From Fimbriimonadales bacterium (lineage in GTDB: Bacteria; Armatimonadota; Fimbriimonadia; Fimbriimonadales; GBS-DC): a stretch of 25,198 bases of DNA. Of the stretch, positions 7,956 through 15,804 are shown piece after piece. The DNA is taken from the NCBI GenBank assembly GCA_026416655.1, contig JAOAES010000062.1, positions 1 through 25,198 on the forward strand. Direction: 5' to 3'. A model generated the notes under the pieces. It worked only from the letters and a program-made list of their open reading frames with translations. It did not search any database and was not told where the DNA came from. The position numbers were made by a program, and so were the translations under genes. Each line of letters starts with the position of its first letter. Position 1 is the stretch's first letter.

Positions 7956-7961
7956 TATCCT
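7956..7961 (+). promoter_or_regulatory. -10 box (GGTATCCT) of the ferredoxin gene
   Basis: TATCCT preceded by GGG, 20 nt before the ATG at 7982. The gap holds a perfect AGGAGG (7968-7973) at 8-nt spacing, giving a very short leader that begins around the Shine-Dalgarno sequence. Confidence 0.5.
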
Positions 7962-7981
7962 ATTAACAGGAGGCTATCGGT

Positions 7982-8224
7982 ATGCCGTATGTTATCACGG
8001 AACCCTGTATCGGCGTGAAGGATAAATCCTGCGTTGCCGTTTGCCCGGTGGATTGTATCTACGAGGGCGAAGACCAACTCTATATCAACCCCGACGAGTG
8101 CATCGACTGCGGGCTGTGCGAGCCAGAGTGCCCCGTGAACGCCATCTACGCGGACACGGAAGTGCCCCCCGAATGGCGCCACTATATTGAGAAGAACGCG
8201 AACTTCTTCAAGCAGCAGAAGTAG
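7982..8224 (+). CDS. fdxA: 7Fe ferredoxin (3Fe-4S plus 4Fe-4S)
   Basis: Cytoplasmic electron carrier of 80 residues. Cysteines 9, 17, 21 and 25 give the first cluster site; Cys9 and Cys17 are seven residues apart instead of CxxC, the mark of seven-iron ferredoxins. Cysteines 40, 43, 46 and 50 form a normal CxxCxxCxxxCP site. The C-terminal WRHYIEKNANFF segment is typical of this subfamily. AGGAGG sits 8 nt before the ATG. The downstream membrane protein may start inside this gene, but nothing suggests a shared function. Confidence 0.95.
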   Translation: MPYVITEPCIGVKDKSCVAVCPVDCIYEGEDQLYINPDECIDCGLCEPECPVNAIYADTEVPPEWRHYIEKNANFFKQQK

Positions 8225-9761
8225 CTGGGCGGTTGGGGCAGCGGTGGGGGCGATCCTGCTGATCCACGCGCTTGCCCTGCCCCAGGCGTTTCAGAATATC
8301 CCCCTCCGCGCCGATAGCGACACCGCCGTAATGCTCGATGCCGTCCAGCGCACGGGCGGTCTGTCGGGCGCAGTGCGCTGGTTTGGGGGCGACTGGCTGC
8401 TGGAAAACGGCTTCTACCGCCCCCTGTCGAGCCTCTCCATCGCGATAGACTACACGCTTTACGGTGAAACCGCGTGGGGGTTCCGGCTCACAAACTGGCT
8501 CTTGCTAATCCTCACCGCGTTAGGCGCGTTTTTTCTGACGCGCGAATATGCCCGCCTTGTGGGGGAGCCTACTGCTGACTGGCTCGCGCTGGGCGTCGCG
8601 GTCGCGCTGAGCCTGCAACAGACAGGGTTGATAGAGGCGATGGGGCGATGGTCGGCATGGTGGTTTGTCGGAGCGGTTATCGCAATGGTCTTTGCAGCGT
8701 CCTTCCGAGCGCAGCACAGAATCCCCCCCATCGCCCGGCGAAACTGGCTGCCCCTCTTTCTCGCCGTGGGCGCACTGTTCTGGGGCGTTGACCGTCTGCT
8801 GGAGACGCCCTACATGCGCCTGATTACGTGGGTTCCCTCGCGCACAGCGTTGCTGGGGACGATGTTCAGCGTCTGGGCAGTGTACTGGCTGATGCGGGGC
8901 GCGTCGGAGCGTCGCTGGGGCTGGCTGGGACTGGCTGGGGCGTGCTACCTACTTGCGCTGGGCAGCTATGAGCAGCCGATTACCTTGATCCCCATCGTAG
9001 GCGCGCTGGCGTTCTGGAAACGCGGGCAGTGGAGCCTCTGGAGCGCGAAATCGTTTAGCATACTCCTGCTGGCAGGACTGCTCATTATCGCACTGCGACT
9101 CTGCCTAATCCCAACCGAACCGACGCGCTATCAGCAGCAGCAACTGCGCAGCAGCCTCACCGGACCGGTTATCAGCTACCTGAACGAGCTGGTTCCACCG
9201 ACCGCACAGTGGCAATACTGGGCGTCAGTAGGCGTCAACTTCGAGGTTCTCCTGGTCGACAAGCAGGGCTGGGATAACATCGTGGGAACGCTGCTCTACC
9301 TGGGCGTGTTAGGAGCGTTCTGGCGTAGGCGTGCCTTGCTGGGTGGCGCGTGGGTGTGGCATGCGCTCGCGTTCCTGCCGATGGCATTCCTCCACTTCTT
9401 CGAACACTACATGTACCTGCCCCAGATAGGCAAAACGCTCTTCGACGTGGGCTTGATTGCGTGGGGAGTGCGATCCGCTGCGGGAGTTGCTGAATCGCTA
9501 ATCATACAGCGCGTCCAGATACCGCCGCAGCACCTCGTCGATGACGCCGCGAAACGGCAGCGAGTTCGCCATGCCGTAGATGGGCGCCATCTCGCCTTTC
9601 TCGTCGGGGTGCGCCTTGACATAGTCGACGGCGTCGCGCAGGTCGCTCAGGAACGCCTCCGCCACACCCGGTTGCGCATGGCGAATCGTGACGGCGAAGT
9701 GTACTCCGGGCGGACGCTGCAGCGCGTTGAGTCGCCAGCCCCGCGCTGCCAGCTGGTCTAA
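8187..9761 (+). CDS. Multi-pass membrane protein, GT-C glycosyltransferase-like; 3' end runs into the convergent gene
   Basis: Roughly nine or ten hydrophobic helices. The first loop holds RADSDTAVMLDAV, then FYRPLSSLSIAIDYTLYGE and FRLTNWLLL. This resembles the Y/FRP-x-D-x-G-x-H/N-LTN pattern of TMTC-like and O-mannosyltransferase-like GT-C membrane proteins; a later PSRTALLGTMFSVWAVYW and SYEQPITLIP fit too. The substrate is unknown. The start is uncertain: TTG 8187 overlaps the ferredoxin gene by 38 bp, and GTG 8244 would still give a membrane-inserted start. Membrane-like sequence stops near 9480 (LIAWGVRSAAG). The remaining codons to 9761 are antisense to the lyase gene and read as low-hydrophobicity filler, so the native stop has probably been lost or shifted. 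TGA and TAA occur in the two other frames at 9491-9502. Confidence 0.6.
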   Translation: MRRTRTSSSSRSSWAVGAAVGAILLIHALALPQAFQNIPLRADSDTAVMLDAVQRTGGLSGAVRWFGGDWLLENGFYRPLSSLSIAIDYTLYGETAWGFRLTNWLLLILTALGAFFLTREYARLVGEPTADWLALGVAVALSLQQTGLIEAMGRWSAWWFVGAVIAMVFAASFRAQHRIPPIARRNWLPLFLAVGALFWGVDRLLETPYMRLITWVPSRTALLGTMFSVWAVYWLMRGASERRWGWLGLAGACYLLALGSYEQPITLIPIVGALAFWKRGQWSLWSAKSFSILLLAGLLIIALRLCLIPTEPTRYQQQQLRSSLTGPVISYLNELVPPTAQWQYWASVGVNFEVLLVDKQGWDNIVGTLLYLGVLGAFWRRRALLGGAWVWHALAFLPMAFLHFFEHYMYLPQIGKTLFDVGLIAWGVRSAAGVAESLIIQRVQIPPQHLVDDAAKRQRVRHAVDGRHLAFLVGVRLDIVDGVAQVAQERLRHTRLRMANRDGEVYSGRTLQRVESPAPRCQLV

Positions 9762-10994
9762 CACCTGATAGATGTTCAGCTGCTCCTGCGCGCTGGTGAA
9801 CGCAATCAGAAACAGCGGCTCGCCCATCAACTTCAGTTCAGGCATCTGCTCGATGCCTTTGCGTATCTGCTTGGCGGTCTCCATAATCTGGCGGGCGCAC
9901 TCCAGATAGCCCTGTTTGCCGATGGAGACCATCGCCGCCCAGCCCGCGACGCTGAGCGCGCCGGGGCGACTGCCCGGCAGCGTCGGCGAAGCGTACAGCC
10001 CCCCTTGCCACTCTGTCGCCGTGAAATACTGATAACGCCGCAAATTGCGTCCCCGATACAACACGACCGATAACCCTTTCGGCGTGTAGCCGTACTTGTG
10101 TGGGTCTACCGATATCGAGGTCACGCCGTCCACGCGGAAGTCCCACGGCGTCACGGGGTAGCCCGCCATCTCAATAAACGGCAGGATGAAACCGCCGAGA
10201 CAAGCGTCCACATGCATACCGATACCGTACTGCTTCGCCAGCTGCGCAATCTGGGGGATGGGGTCAATCACGCCGTGCGGGTAGCCGGGCGCGGAGCCGA
10301 CGAGGGCAATCGTCTGGCGGGTAATCGCCTTGTGCATCGCCTCCAGGTTCGCCTTGAAGTCGTCGCCGACGGGCGTGCGAATGAGCTTGATGCAGAACAG
10401 GTGCGCCGCTTTGTCGAAGGCGGGATGCGCGGTTTCGGGCGCGACGACTTCGGGTTCGGTAATCCCTTTCTCGGCGTGCGCCCAGTCGCGATAGGTCTTC
10501 ATCGCGAGCAGGATGCTCTCCGTGCCGCCTGAAGTGGTTGTGCCGACCACCTGCTGCGTTGGGTCGTCGGTCGCAGGGGCATGGAGCAGGCTCGCCGTCA
10601 TCCGCACGATTTCGGCTTCGAACTTAATCGTGCTGGGGAACAGGTCGGCGTGGAGCGGGTTGCTCTGCGCGTGGAGCGCGTAGACCTGACTGAGGAACGC
10701 GCTGTGTTCCTCGCCGCCGTGATAGACCGTGCCCGACACGCGCCCCTGTTTCCAAGGTGGGGTCTCTTGCTCACGCAGTTGCTGCAGCCAGCTCAGAATC
10801 TGCTCTCGGGGGACGCCTTGTTCGGGCAGCTGGGGGAAATCGGGCAGGCTCTCCAGTTTCGGGCGCATTTTGGAGCGCACCATCTGCTCCACTTGGGCAT
10901 ATTCGGCTTCCAGTCGCTTCTGCACGGCGGGGATACGCTGCGCCGCCTTCTCCGCGCCTTTCAGCACGCCCTGCCAGACTCGCTTCAGCCCCAT
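9498..10994 (-). CDS. PLP-dependent sphingosine-1-phosphate lyase-like enzyme
   Basis: The 498-residue product resembles eukaryotic S1P lyase (SGPL1/DPL1) through most of its length. Matches include SNPLHADLFPSTIKFEAEIVR (109-129), TTSGGTESILLAMKTYRD (153-170), HGVIDPIPQIAQLAK, HVDACLGGFI (261-270), the PLP lysine in DPHKYGYTPKG (Lys300), YASPTLPGSRPG and PIYGMANSLP. Family enzymes cleave phosphorylated sphingoid bases to a fatty aldehyde and phosphoethanolamine; group II amino acid decarboxylases share the fold. Residues 1-50 form an amphipathic region in place of the eukaryotic membrane anchor. I place the start at ATG 10994 because TACAAT lies 9 nt upstream of it; an in-frame start at 11108 would put that promoter inside the gene. 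Substrate is inferred: no other sphingolipid gene is in the window. Confidence 0.85.
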   Translation of the reverse strand: MGLKRVWQGVLKGAEKAAQRIPAVQKRLEAEYAQVEQMVRSKMRPKLESLPDFPQLPEQGVPREQILSWLQQLREQETPPWKQGRVSGTVYHGGEEHSAFLSQVYALHAQSNPLHADLFPSTIKFEAEIVRMTASLLHAPATDDPTQQVVGTTTSGGTESILLAMKTYRDWAHAEKGITEPEVVAPETAHPAFDKAAHLFCIKLIRTPVGDDFKANLEAMHKAITRQTIALVGSAPGYPHGVIDPIPQIAQLAKQYGIGMHVDACLGGFILPFIEMAGYPVTPWDFRVDGVTSISVDPHKYGYTPKGLSVVLYRGRNLRRYQYFTATEWQGGLYASPTLPGSRPGALSVAGWAAMVSIGKQGYLECARQIMETAKQIRKGIEQMPELKLMGEPLFLIAFTSAQEQLNIYQVLDQLAARGWRLNALQRPPGVHFAVTIRHAQPGVAEAFLSDLRDAVDYVKAHPDEKGEMAPIYGMANSLPFRGVIDEVLRRYLDALYD

Positions 10995-11003
10995 AGCATG
11001 GGG

Positions 11004-11009
11004 ATTGTA
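11004..11009 (-). promoter_or_regulatory. -10 box (GGTACAAT) of the S1P lyase-like gene
   Basis: On the minus strand TACAAT follows GG, with 9 nt to the ATG at 10994 and no Shine-Dalgarno sequence. It decides the start codon and implies a leaderless transcript. Confidence 0.55.
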
Positions 11010-11110
11010 CCTGATAGGTATCCCGGGATGCCCCGCTTCAGGGCAAATCGCCCCGAAAGCCCGTTGAGAGCCTCCCTGCCGAACGTCCCTGCACGCGCCA
11101 CTGAACACGG

Positions 11111-11116
11111 TATACT
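11111..11116 (+). promoter_or_regulatory. -10 box (GGTATACT) of the SMR-murJ unit
   Basis: TATACT preceded by GG, 9 nt before the ATG at 11126; no Shine-Dalgarno sequence in the gap, so probably leaderless. Confidence 0.55.
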
Positions 11117-11125
11117 TTCCCCCGC

Positions 11126-11455
11126 ATGGCGTGGCTCTTTCTGCTGATTGCTGGGCTAATGGAGATTGTTTGGGCGACGGCGTTGAAGTTCTCGAACGGC
11201 TTCACGCGCCTTGTTCCGACCGTGATTGCGCTCACCACTGCGTGGGCGAGCTTCTGGTTCCTTTCGCTGTCCATTCGCCAAATCCCGCTTGGCACGGCGT
11301 ATGCTATCTGGGTGGGGATAGGCGCGTTGGGCGTGGCGATTGTGGGGATAGTCTGGTTCAAAGAGTCGCGCGACTTCTGGCGGCTGTTTTTTATCGGTTT
11401 GATTGTGGTGGGCGTGGTGGGCTTGAAGCTGGTCTCACGCGATGAGGGACTCTGA
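11126..11455 (+). CDS. gdx: Small multidrug resistance family exporter, guanidinium (Gdx/SugE) type
   Basis: 109 residues with four membrane helices. MAWLFLLIAGLMEIVWATALK carries the essential Glu13 and the WA-LK signature of the Gdx/SugE subtype rather than EmrE. GTAYAIWVGIGALG is the usual third-helix packing motif. Gdx proteins are inner-membrane dual-topology dimers that export guanidinium in exchange for protons. There is no guanidine riboswitch: the promoter leaves essentially no leader. The stop overlaps the start of murJ by 14 bp, so the two are co-transcribed. Substrate assignment follows the subtype signature and is not proven. Confidence 0.85.
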   Translation: MAWLFLLIAGLMEIVWATALKFSNGFTRLVPTVIALTTAWASFWFLSLSIRQIPLGTAYAIWVGIGALGVAIVGIVWFKESRDFWRLFFIGLIVVGVVGLKLVSRDEGL

Positions 11456-13043
11456 GGGGCAGAAGGCAGGCTATAGTTGGGCGCGGGCGTCCGCGCTGAT
11501 GATGACGGCAATTTTCGCCAGTCGTATTCTGGGCATGCTGCGCGACACGGTGATTGCGTTCCGCTTCGGGCAGAACGAACTCACCGACGCCTATCGCGCA
11601 GCGTTCCAGCTGCCCGATTTGCTCTTCTTTATGGTGGCAGGGGGCGCGCTCTCATCGTCGCTGATGCCGGTGTTTTCGAAATACTGGGAGCAAGGGAGTA
11701 AAGACGAGGCGTGGCGGGTTTTTTCGATTGTGGCGACGGTGATGGTGGGCATCACGACTGCGCTGGTGCTGTTGCTTGAGTTGATTGCACCGATTGCCGT
11801 TGCGCTGATGTTTCCGGGCTTCGATGCCGACCGTCTCACGCTCACCACGCAGCTCACGCGCATTGTGTTGCCTGCGCAGATTTGCTTCCTGCTGGGCGGG
11901 CTGATGATGGCGACTCTGTATGCCCGCAAGCACTTTCTCGCGCCCGCCCTGGGACCGAACATCTACAATATCGGCATCATCTTTGGGGGGCTGGTGCTGG
12001 CGCTGTGGCTGGGCGTGTCGGGACTGGCGTGGGGCGCGCTGCTGGGCGCATTTGTGGGAAGTGTACTGCTGCCCCTTCTGGTCATGCGCCGACTGGGGAG
12101 CGCATTTCGGCTGGAGTTCAACTGGAGACATGAGGGCGCGCGGGAGGTGTTCCGCCTGATGCTGCCCGTGATGTTCGGGCTGTCGCTGCCCGGAATCTAT
12201 ATGTTGATTCTGCGCGTGTTTGCCTCGTGGCTGCCGCCGGGGGCGATTTCCGCGCTGGACAACGCGAACCGGCAGATGCAGGCGCCGCTGGGCATCGTGG
12301 GACAGGGGATTGCGCTGGCGATTTTTCCCGCGCTGACTTCGCTCGCGGCGCGTGCGGAATGGGGCACCCTGCGTCTCACGCTGCGGCAGGGCTTGCGACT
12401 CGTGTGGTTCCTCACTGCGCCTGCGACGGTGTTGCTTGTCGTGCTGGCAGAGGACATCAGTCGCGTGCTGTTGCAGTACGGCAAGTTCACACCAGCAGAC
12501 ACGCAGCTGACGGCGAGCGCGTTGCAGGCGTTCGCACTGGGGCTGTTCGCGTGGTCGGGGCAGGCGTTGATTGCACGCGGGTTCTTTGCGCTGCGCGACT
12601 CGCTGACGCCCGTGCTCATCGGCTCCGCTGTGACTGCCCTGTTTATACCGCTGTGTATGCTGTTCATGCGCGTGCTGGGCTGGGGACATGTGGGCTTGGC
12701 ACTGGCGACCTCGATGGCGGCGACGGCGCAGATGGTCTGGATGCTCCAGATTCTGAATCGGCGCATTCCCCGAGAAAACGGGGCGGAGCCGACTCCGCTG
12801 ATGGGGTTTCTGGCGCGCACAGGGGTTGCGACGCTGGCGATGGGCGCGATGGCCTGGGGAATGCACACGGGGCTGTCTATACTGTTGCCGCCGTTTCAGA
12901 CGAACCTCAGGTCGTTTTTGGTTATCGTGCTGGTCGCCACCGCTTCGTTGGGACTCTATCTCGCCGTATGCCAACGGATGGGAATCCGCGAGGTGGAATA
13001 TGTTCAGCGCGTTCTCAAACGGCGGGGACAAGCCAACGCCTGA
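11442..13043 (+). CDS. murJ: Lipid II flippase MurJ (MviN family)
   Basis: 533 residues with about 14 hydrophobic helices, the normal MurJ size. The N-terminus (SALMMTAIFASRILGMLRDTVIAFRFG) and LTDAYRAAFQLPDLLFFMVAGGALSSSLMPVFS match the conserved MurJ opening, including the arginine-aspartate pair lining the cavity. MurJ moves undecaprenyl-linked peptidoglycan precursor across the inner membrane and is usually essential. The start overlaps the SMR gene and has no obvious Shine-Dalgarno sequence, so expression probably depends on translational coupling. Confidence 0.92.
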   Translation: MRDSEGQKAGYSWARASALMMTAIFASRILGMLRDTVIAFRFGQNELTDAYRAAFQLPDLLFFMVAGGALSSSLMPVFSKYWEQGSKDEAWRVFSIVATVMVGITTALVLLLELIAPIAVALMFPGFDADRLTLTTQLTRIVLPAQICFLLGGLMMATLYARKHFLAPALGPNIYNIGIIFGGLVLALWLGVSGLAWGALLGAFVGSVLLPLLVMRRLGSAFRLEFNWRHEGAREVFRLMLPVMFGLSLPGIYMLILRVFASWLPPGAISALDNANRQMQAPLGIVGQGIALAIFPALTSLAARAEWGTLRLTLRQGLRLVWFLTAPATVLLVVLAEDISRVLLQYGKFTPADTQLTASALQAFALGLFAWSGQALIARGFFALRDSLTPVLIGSAVTALFIPLCMLFMRVLGWGHVGLALATSMAATAQMVWMLQILNRRIPRENGAEPTPLMGFLARTGVATLAMGAMAWGMHTGLSILLPPFQTNLRSFLVIVLVATASLGLYLAVCQRMGIREVEYVQRVLKRRGQANA

Positions 13044-13067
13044 GCGTGCTTCATACAGAGGATGAGG

Positions 13068-13073
13068 TATCCT
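13068..13073 (+). promoter_or_regulatory. -10 box (GGTATCCT) of the P-type ATPase gene
   Basis: TATCCT preceded by GG, 21 nt before the ATG at 13095. This spacing class (about 20 nt plus a Shine-Dalgarno sequence) matches the ferredoxin and fabI promoters. Confidence 0.5.
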
Positions 13074-13079
13074 CTATGT

Positions 13080-13085
13080 GGGAGG
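13080..13085 (+). promoter_or_regulatory. Ribosome binding site deciding the P-type ATPase start
   Basis: GGGAGG 9 nt before ATG 13095. The longer frame begins at ATG 13062, upstream of both this site and the -10 box, so 13095 is the real start. Confidence 0.6.
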
Positions 13086-13094
13086 CTCCTGCGA

Positions 13095-15797
13095 ATGCAC
13101 AATCCGCTCATCGACGCGCCTGAGTTGCCACAAGAGTTCGTTCCGCACGCGCTGACGCCTGAACAGGTCGCCGAGCGGCTGCACACGCGCGAGCAGGGGC
13201 TGAGCCTGCAGGAGGCGCGGGAGCGCCTGCTGCGGTACGGCTACAACGAGATCGAGCCGATTAAGCCCGTGAGCGTATTCCAGATTATTCTACATCAGTT
13301 CCAAAGCCCTCTGATTTACATCCTGCTGGCGTCGGCGGTCGTCACGCTGGTGCTGGGCGAGTATATCGACACGGGCGTCATCGCGGCGGTGCTGATTCTG
13401 AACGCCACCATCGGTTTCATTCAGGAGTACCGGGCGGAGAAGTCGGTGCGCGCGCTGATGCAGCTCACCGCCCCACACGCGCTGGTGCTACGCGACGGGA
13501 AGGAACACGATATCCTGAGCCGCGAGCTGGTTCCGGGCGATGTGGTGTTGCTGGAGTCCGGCGTGCGCGTGCCTGCGGATATTCGCTTGTTTCAGGCGAC
13601 GGCGTTGCAGGTGGACGAATCGCTGCTGACGGGGGAGTCGGTGCCTGTGTATAAACAGGTCGCGCCTGTGCCTGCCGAGACGCCCGTCGCCGACCGCGCG
13701 AATATGCTCTACTCCGGCGCGATTGTCGTTTCGGGGCGGGGGCGGGGCTATGTAGTGGCGACGGGCGAGCGCACCGAGCTGGGCAAAATCGCGGGCAGGA
13801 TGCGCGAGCAGCGCGTTGATGAGACGCCCCTGCAGCAGCGTATGCGCCGCTTCGCACACATCGTCGGCGTGGTTATCGGGATTAGCTGTGCGGTCATCTT
13901 CGCGCTGGGGCTGGCGCTGGGCAATAGCGTGGTCGATATGTTCAAGGTCATCGTGGGCGTCGCCGTCGCCGCAATCCCCGAGGGCTTGCCGATTGTGCTG
14001 ACCATCACGCTGGCTTTGCGTGTGAGCGCGATGGCGAAACGCAACGCGCTCGTGCGCCGCCTGCACGCCGTCGAGACGCTCGGCAGCACGACCGTCATCG
14101 GCTCCGATAAAACGGGCACGCTCACCGAGAACCGCATGACCGTGCAGGAATACTGGACGGCGGGAGAGTGGTACCGAATCAGTGAGCTGGAGCAGGCGGA
14201 GGTTCCCCGCGACGATGAGCATCCGTTTGTGCTGGCGCTGTTGACCTCCGTGCTGACCAACGAGGCGCAGGTGCGTCGTATCGGCGAGGACGAGTACGAG
14301 ATTCACGGCGACCCGACGGAAGCCGCGCTGCTCATCGCCGCGCTGAAGGCGGGCTTCCATCACGACGAGTGGCGCGCGCGCCATCCCGTCGTGGGCGAGA
14401 TCCCGTTCGAGCCGGAGCTGCAATACTCGGCGAGCATTCGCGAGCGGGGCGATGAACACTGGATGTTCGTGAAGGGCGCGCCGGAGCGTGTGATGCGCAT
14501 GGCGACGCGCTGGCTAACCCCCGACGGCGAGCTGCCGCTGGACAAGGAGGCACAGGAGGAGATAATGAGCCACGCTCAGACGATGGCGGGGCGCGGGCTG
14601 CGCGTGCTGGGACTGGCGTACCGACGCTGCCCCGAACGCATCGAGACGCGCATGGGCGTGCCGGAGCCGTCGGAACTCGTGTTCATCGGGCTGGTGGGCA
14701 TGATGGATCCCCCGCGCCGCGGCGTGCTGGAAGCCATCGATGAGTGCCATCAGGCAGGGATTCGCGTGCTGATGATTACGGGCGACCACGCCGCCACCGC
14801 CCGCGCGATTGCGGCGCAACTGCACATCGCCCCGCCGGACGCGGAAGTGATTACAGGTGCGGAGATGGAGCGGATGAGCGACGCGGAGCTGCGCGAGCGC
14901 GTGCGCACGGTGAACGTGTTCGCCCGCGTGTCGCCTGAGCATAAGCTGCGCGTGGTGCGGGCGTTGCAGGCGAACGGCGAGACGGTGGCAGTGACGGGCG
15001 ACGGGGTGAACGACGCGCCCGCGCTCAAAGCCGCCGATGTCGGCGTGGCGATGGGCAAGAGCGGCACCGATGTCGCCCGCGAAGCCGCCGATATCGTGCT
15101 GGCGGACGACAACTTCGTGAGTATCCGCAACGCCGTTGAAGAGGGGCGCGTCGCCTTCAAGAACCTGCGCAACGCGACCTTTTTCCTCATCTCGACGGGC
15201 GCAGGCTCCGTGCTGATGTTCCTGTTCGCCGTGCTGCTGGGCATGCCGATGCCGATGTTGCCCGCGCAGCTGCTGTGGCTGAACCTCGTCACGAACGGCT
15301 TGCAGGATGTGGCGATGGCGTTCGAGCCAGGCGATAAGAGCATCATGCGTCAGAAGCCCCGCCCGCGCGACGAGGGGATTATCTCGAACCTGCTCTGGGA
15401 ACGCACGGTGCTGGTCGGGTTGCTGATTGCCGTTGCGGGGCTGTGGCTGTTTCACTATGAATACACCACCACTGGCTCGCTGGCGCGGGCGCAAACCATC
15501 GCGCTGACGACGGTGGTGCTGTTCCAGAACTTCCATGTGGGCAACTCGCGCTCGGAGTTCCGCTCGGCGTTCCTGCTCAGCCCATTGCGCAATCCGTTTT
15601 TGCTTATCGCGGCGATTACCGCGACAACGGTTCACGCTCTTGCGCTCTATCTGCCGATAACGCAGTTCATCCTGCGCGTGGAGCCTATCGAGCTGGAGGC
15701 GTGGCTACGCAGCGTGCTGGTCGCGCTCAGCGTGGTGGTCGTCGTGGAGCTACATAAATGGATTCGCAATCCGCAGATGGCGCGGGAAGGGGTATAG
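13095..15797 (+). CDS. P2-type cation-transporting ATPase (SERCA/PMA-like)
   Basis: 900 residues. In order: N-terminal cation-ATPase domain, actuator TGES (179-182), membrane helix 4 AAIPEGLP (292-299), phosphorylation site Asp338 in SDKTGTLT, nucleotide domain with KGAPERV (460-466), the hinge TGDGVND (634-640), and six C-terminal helices. The overall pattern is P-type II, which includes Ca2+, Na+/K+ and related pumps. Helix 6 reads NLVTNGLQDVAMAFEPGD (730-747). SERCA has an Asp where this has Asn734, and Asp738 and Glu744 are extra acidic residues, so the ion cannot be assigned. It converges on nhaA with a 7-bp gap, and both are inner-membrane ion transporters. Confidence 0.9.
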   Translation: MHNPLIDAPELPQEFVPHALTPEQVAERLHTREQGLSLQEARERLLRYGYNEIEPIKPVSVFQIILHQFQSPLIYILLASAVVTLVLGEYIDTGVIAAVLILNATIGFIQEYRAEKSVRALMQLTAPHALVLRDGKEHDILSRELVPGDVVLLESGVRVPADIRLFQATALQVDESLLTGESVPVYKQVAPVPAETPVADRANMLYSGAIVVSGRGRGYVVATGERTELGKIAGRMREQRVDETPLQQRMRRFAHIVGVVIGISCAVIFALGLALGNSVVDMFKVIVGVAVAAIPEGLPIVLTITLALRVSAMAKRNALVRRLHAVETLGSTTVIGSDKTGTLTENRMTVQEYWTAGEWYRISELEQAEVPRDDEHPFVLALLTSVLTNEAQVRRIGEDEYEIHGDPTEAALLIAALKAGFHHDEWRARHPVVGEIPFEPELQYSASIRERGDEHWMFVKGAPERVMRMATRWLTPDGELPLDKEAQEEIMSHAQTMAGRGLRVLGLAYRRCPERIETRMGVPEPSELVFIGLVGMMDPPRRGVLEAIDECHQAGIRVLMITGDHAATARAIAAQLHIAPPDAEVITGAEMERMSDAELRERVRTVNVFARVSPEHKLRVVRALQANGETVAVTGDGVNDAPALKAADVGVAMGKSGTDVAREAADIVLADDNFVSIRNAVEEGRVAFKNLRNATFFLISTGAGSVLMFLFAVLLGMPMPMLPAQLLWLNLVTNGLQDVAMAFEPGDKSIMRQKPRPRDEGIISNLLWERTVLVGLLIAVAGLWLFHYEYTTTGSLARAQTIALTTVVLFQNFHVGNSRSEFRSAFLLSPLRNPFLLIAAITATTVHALALYLPITQFILRVEPIELEAWLRSVLVALSVVVVVELHKWIRNPQMAREGV

Positions 15798-15804
15798 GTC
15801 TCTG

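Noticed and set aside
10995..11108. Longer N-terminus for the S1P lyase-like protein
   Set aside because: It would include the promoter, and the extra residues show no family similarity.
11060..11125. Guanidine riboswitch upstream of the SMR gene
   Set aside because: The -10 box is 9 nt from the start codon, so there is no leader to hold one.
11652..13031. 459-codon frame on the minus strand
   Set aside because: Antisense shadow of murJ; Arg/His/Gln-rich with no domain signature.
13062..13094. Upstream in-frame ATG for the P-type ATPase
   Set aside because: It lies before the -10 box and Shine-Dalgarno site; ATG 13095 is better supported.
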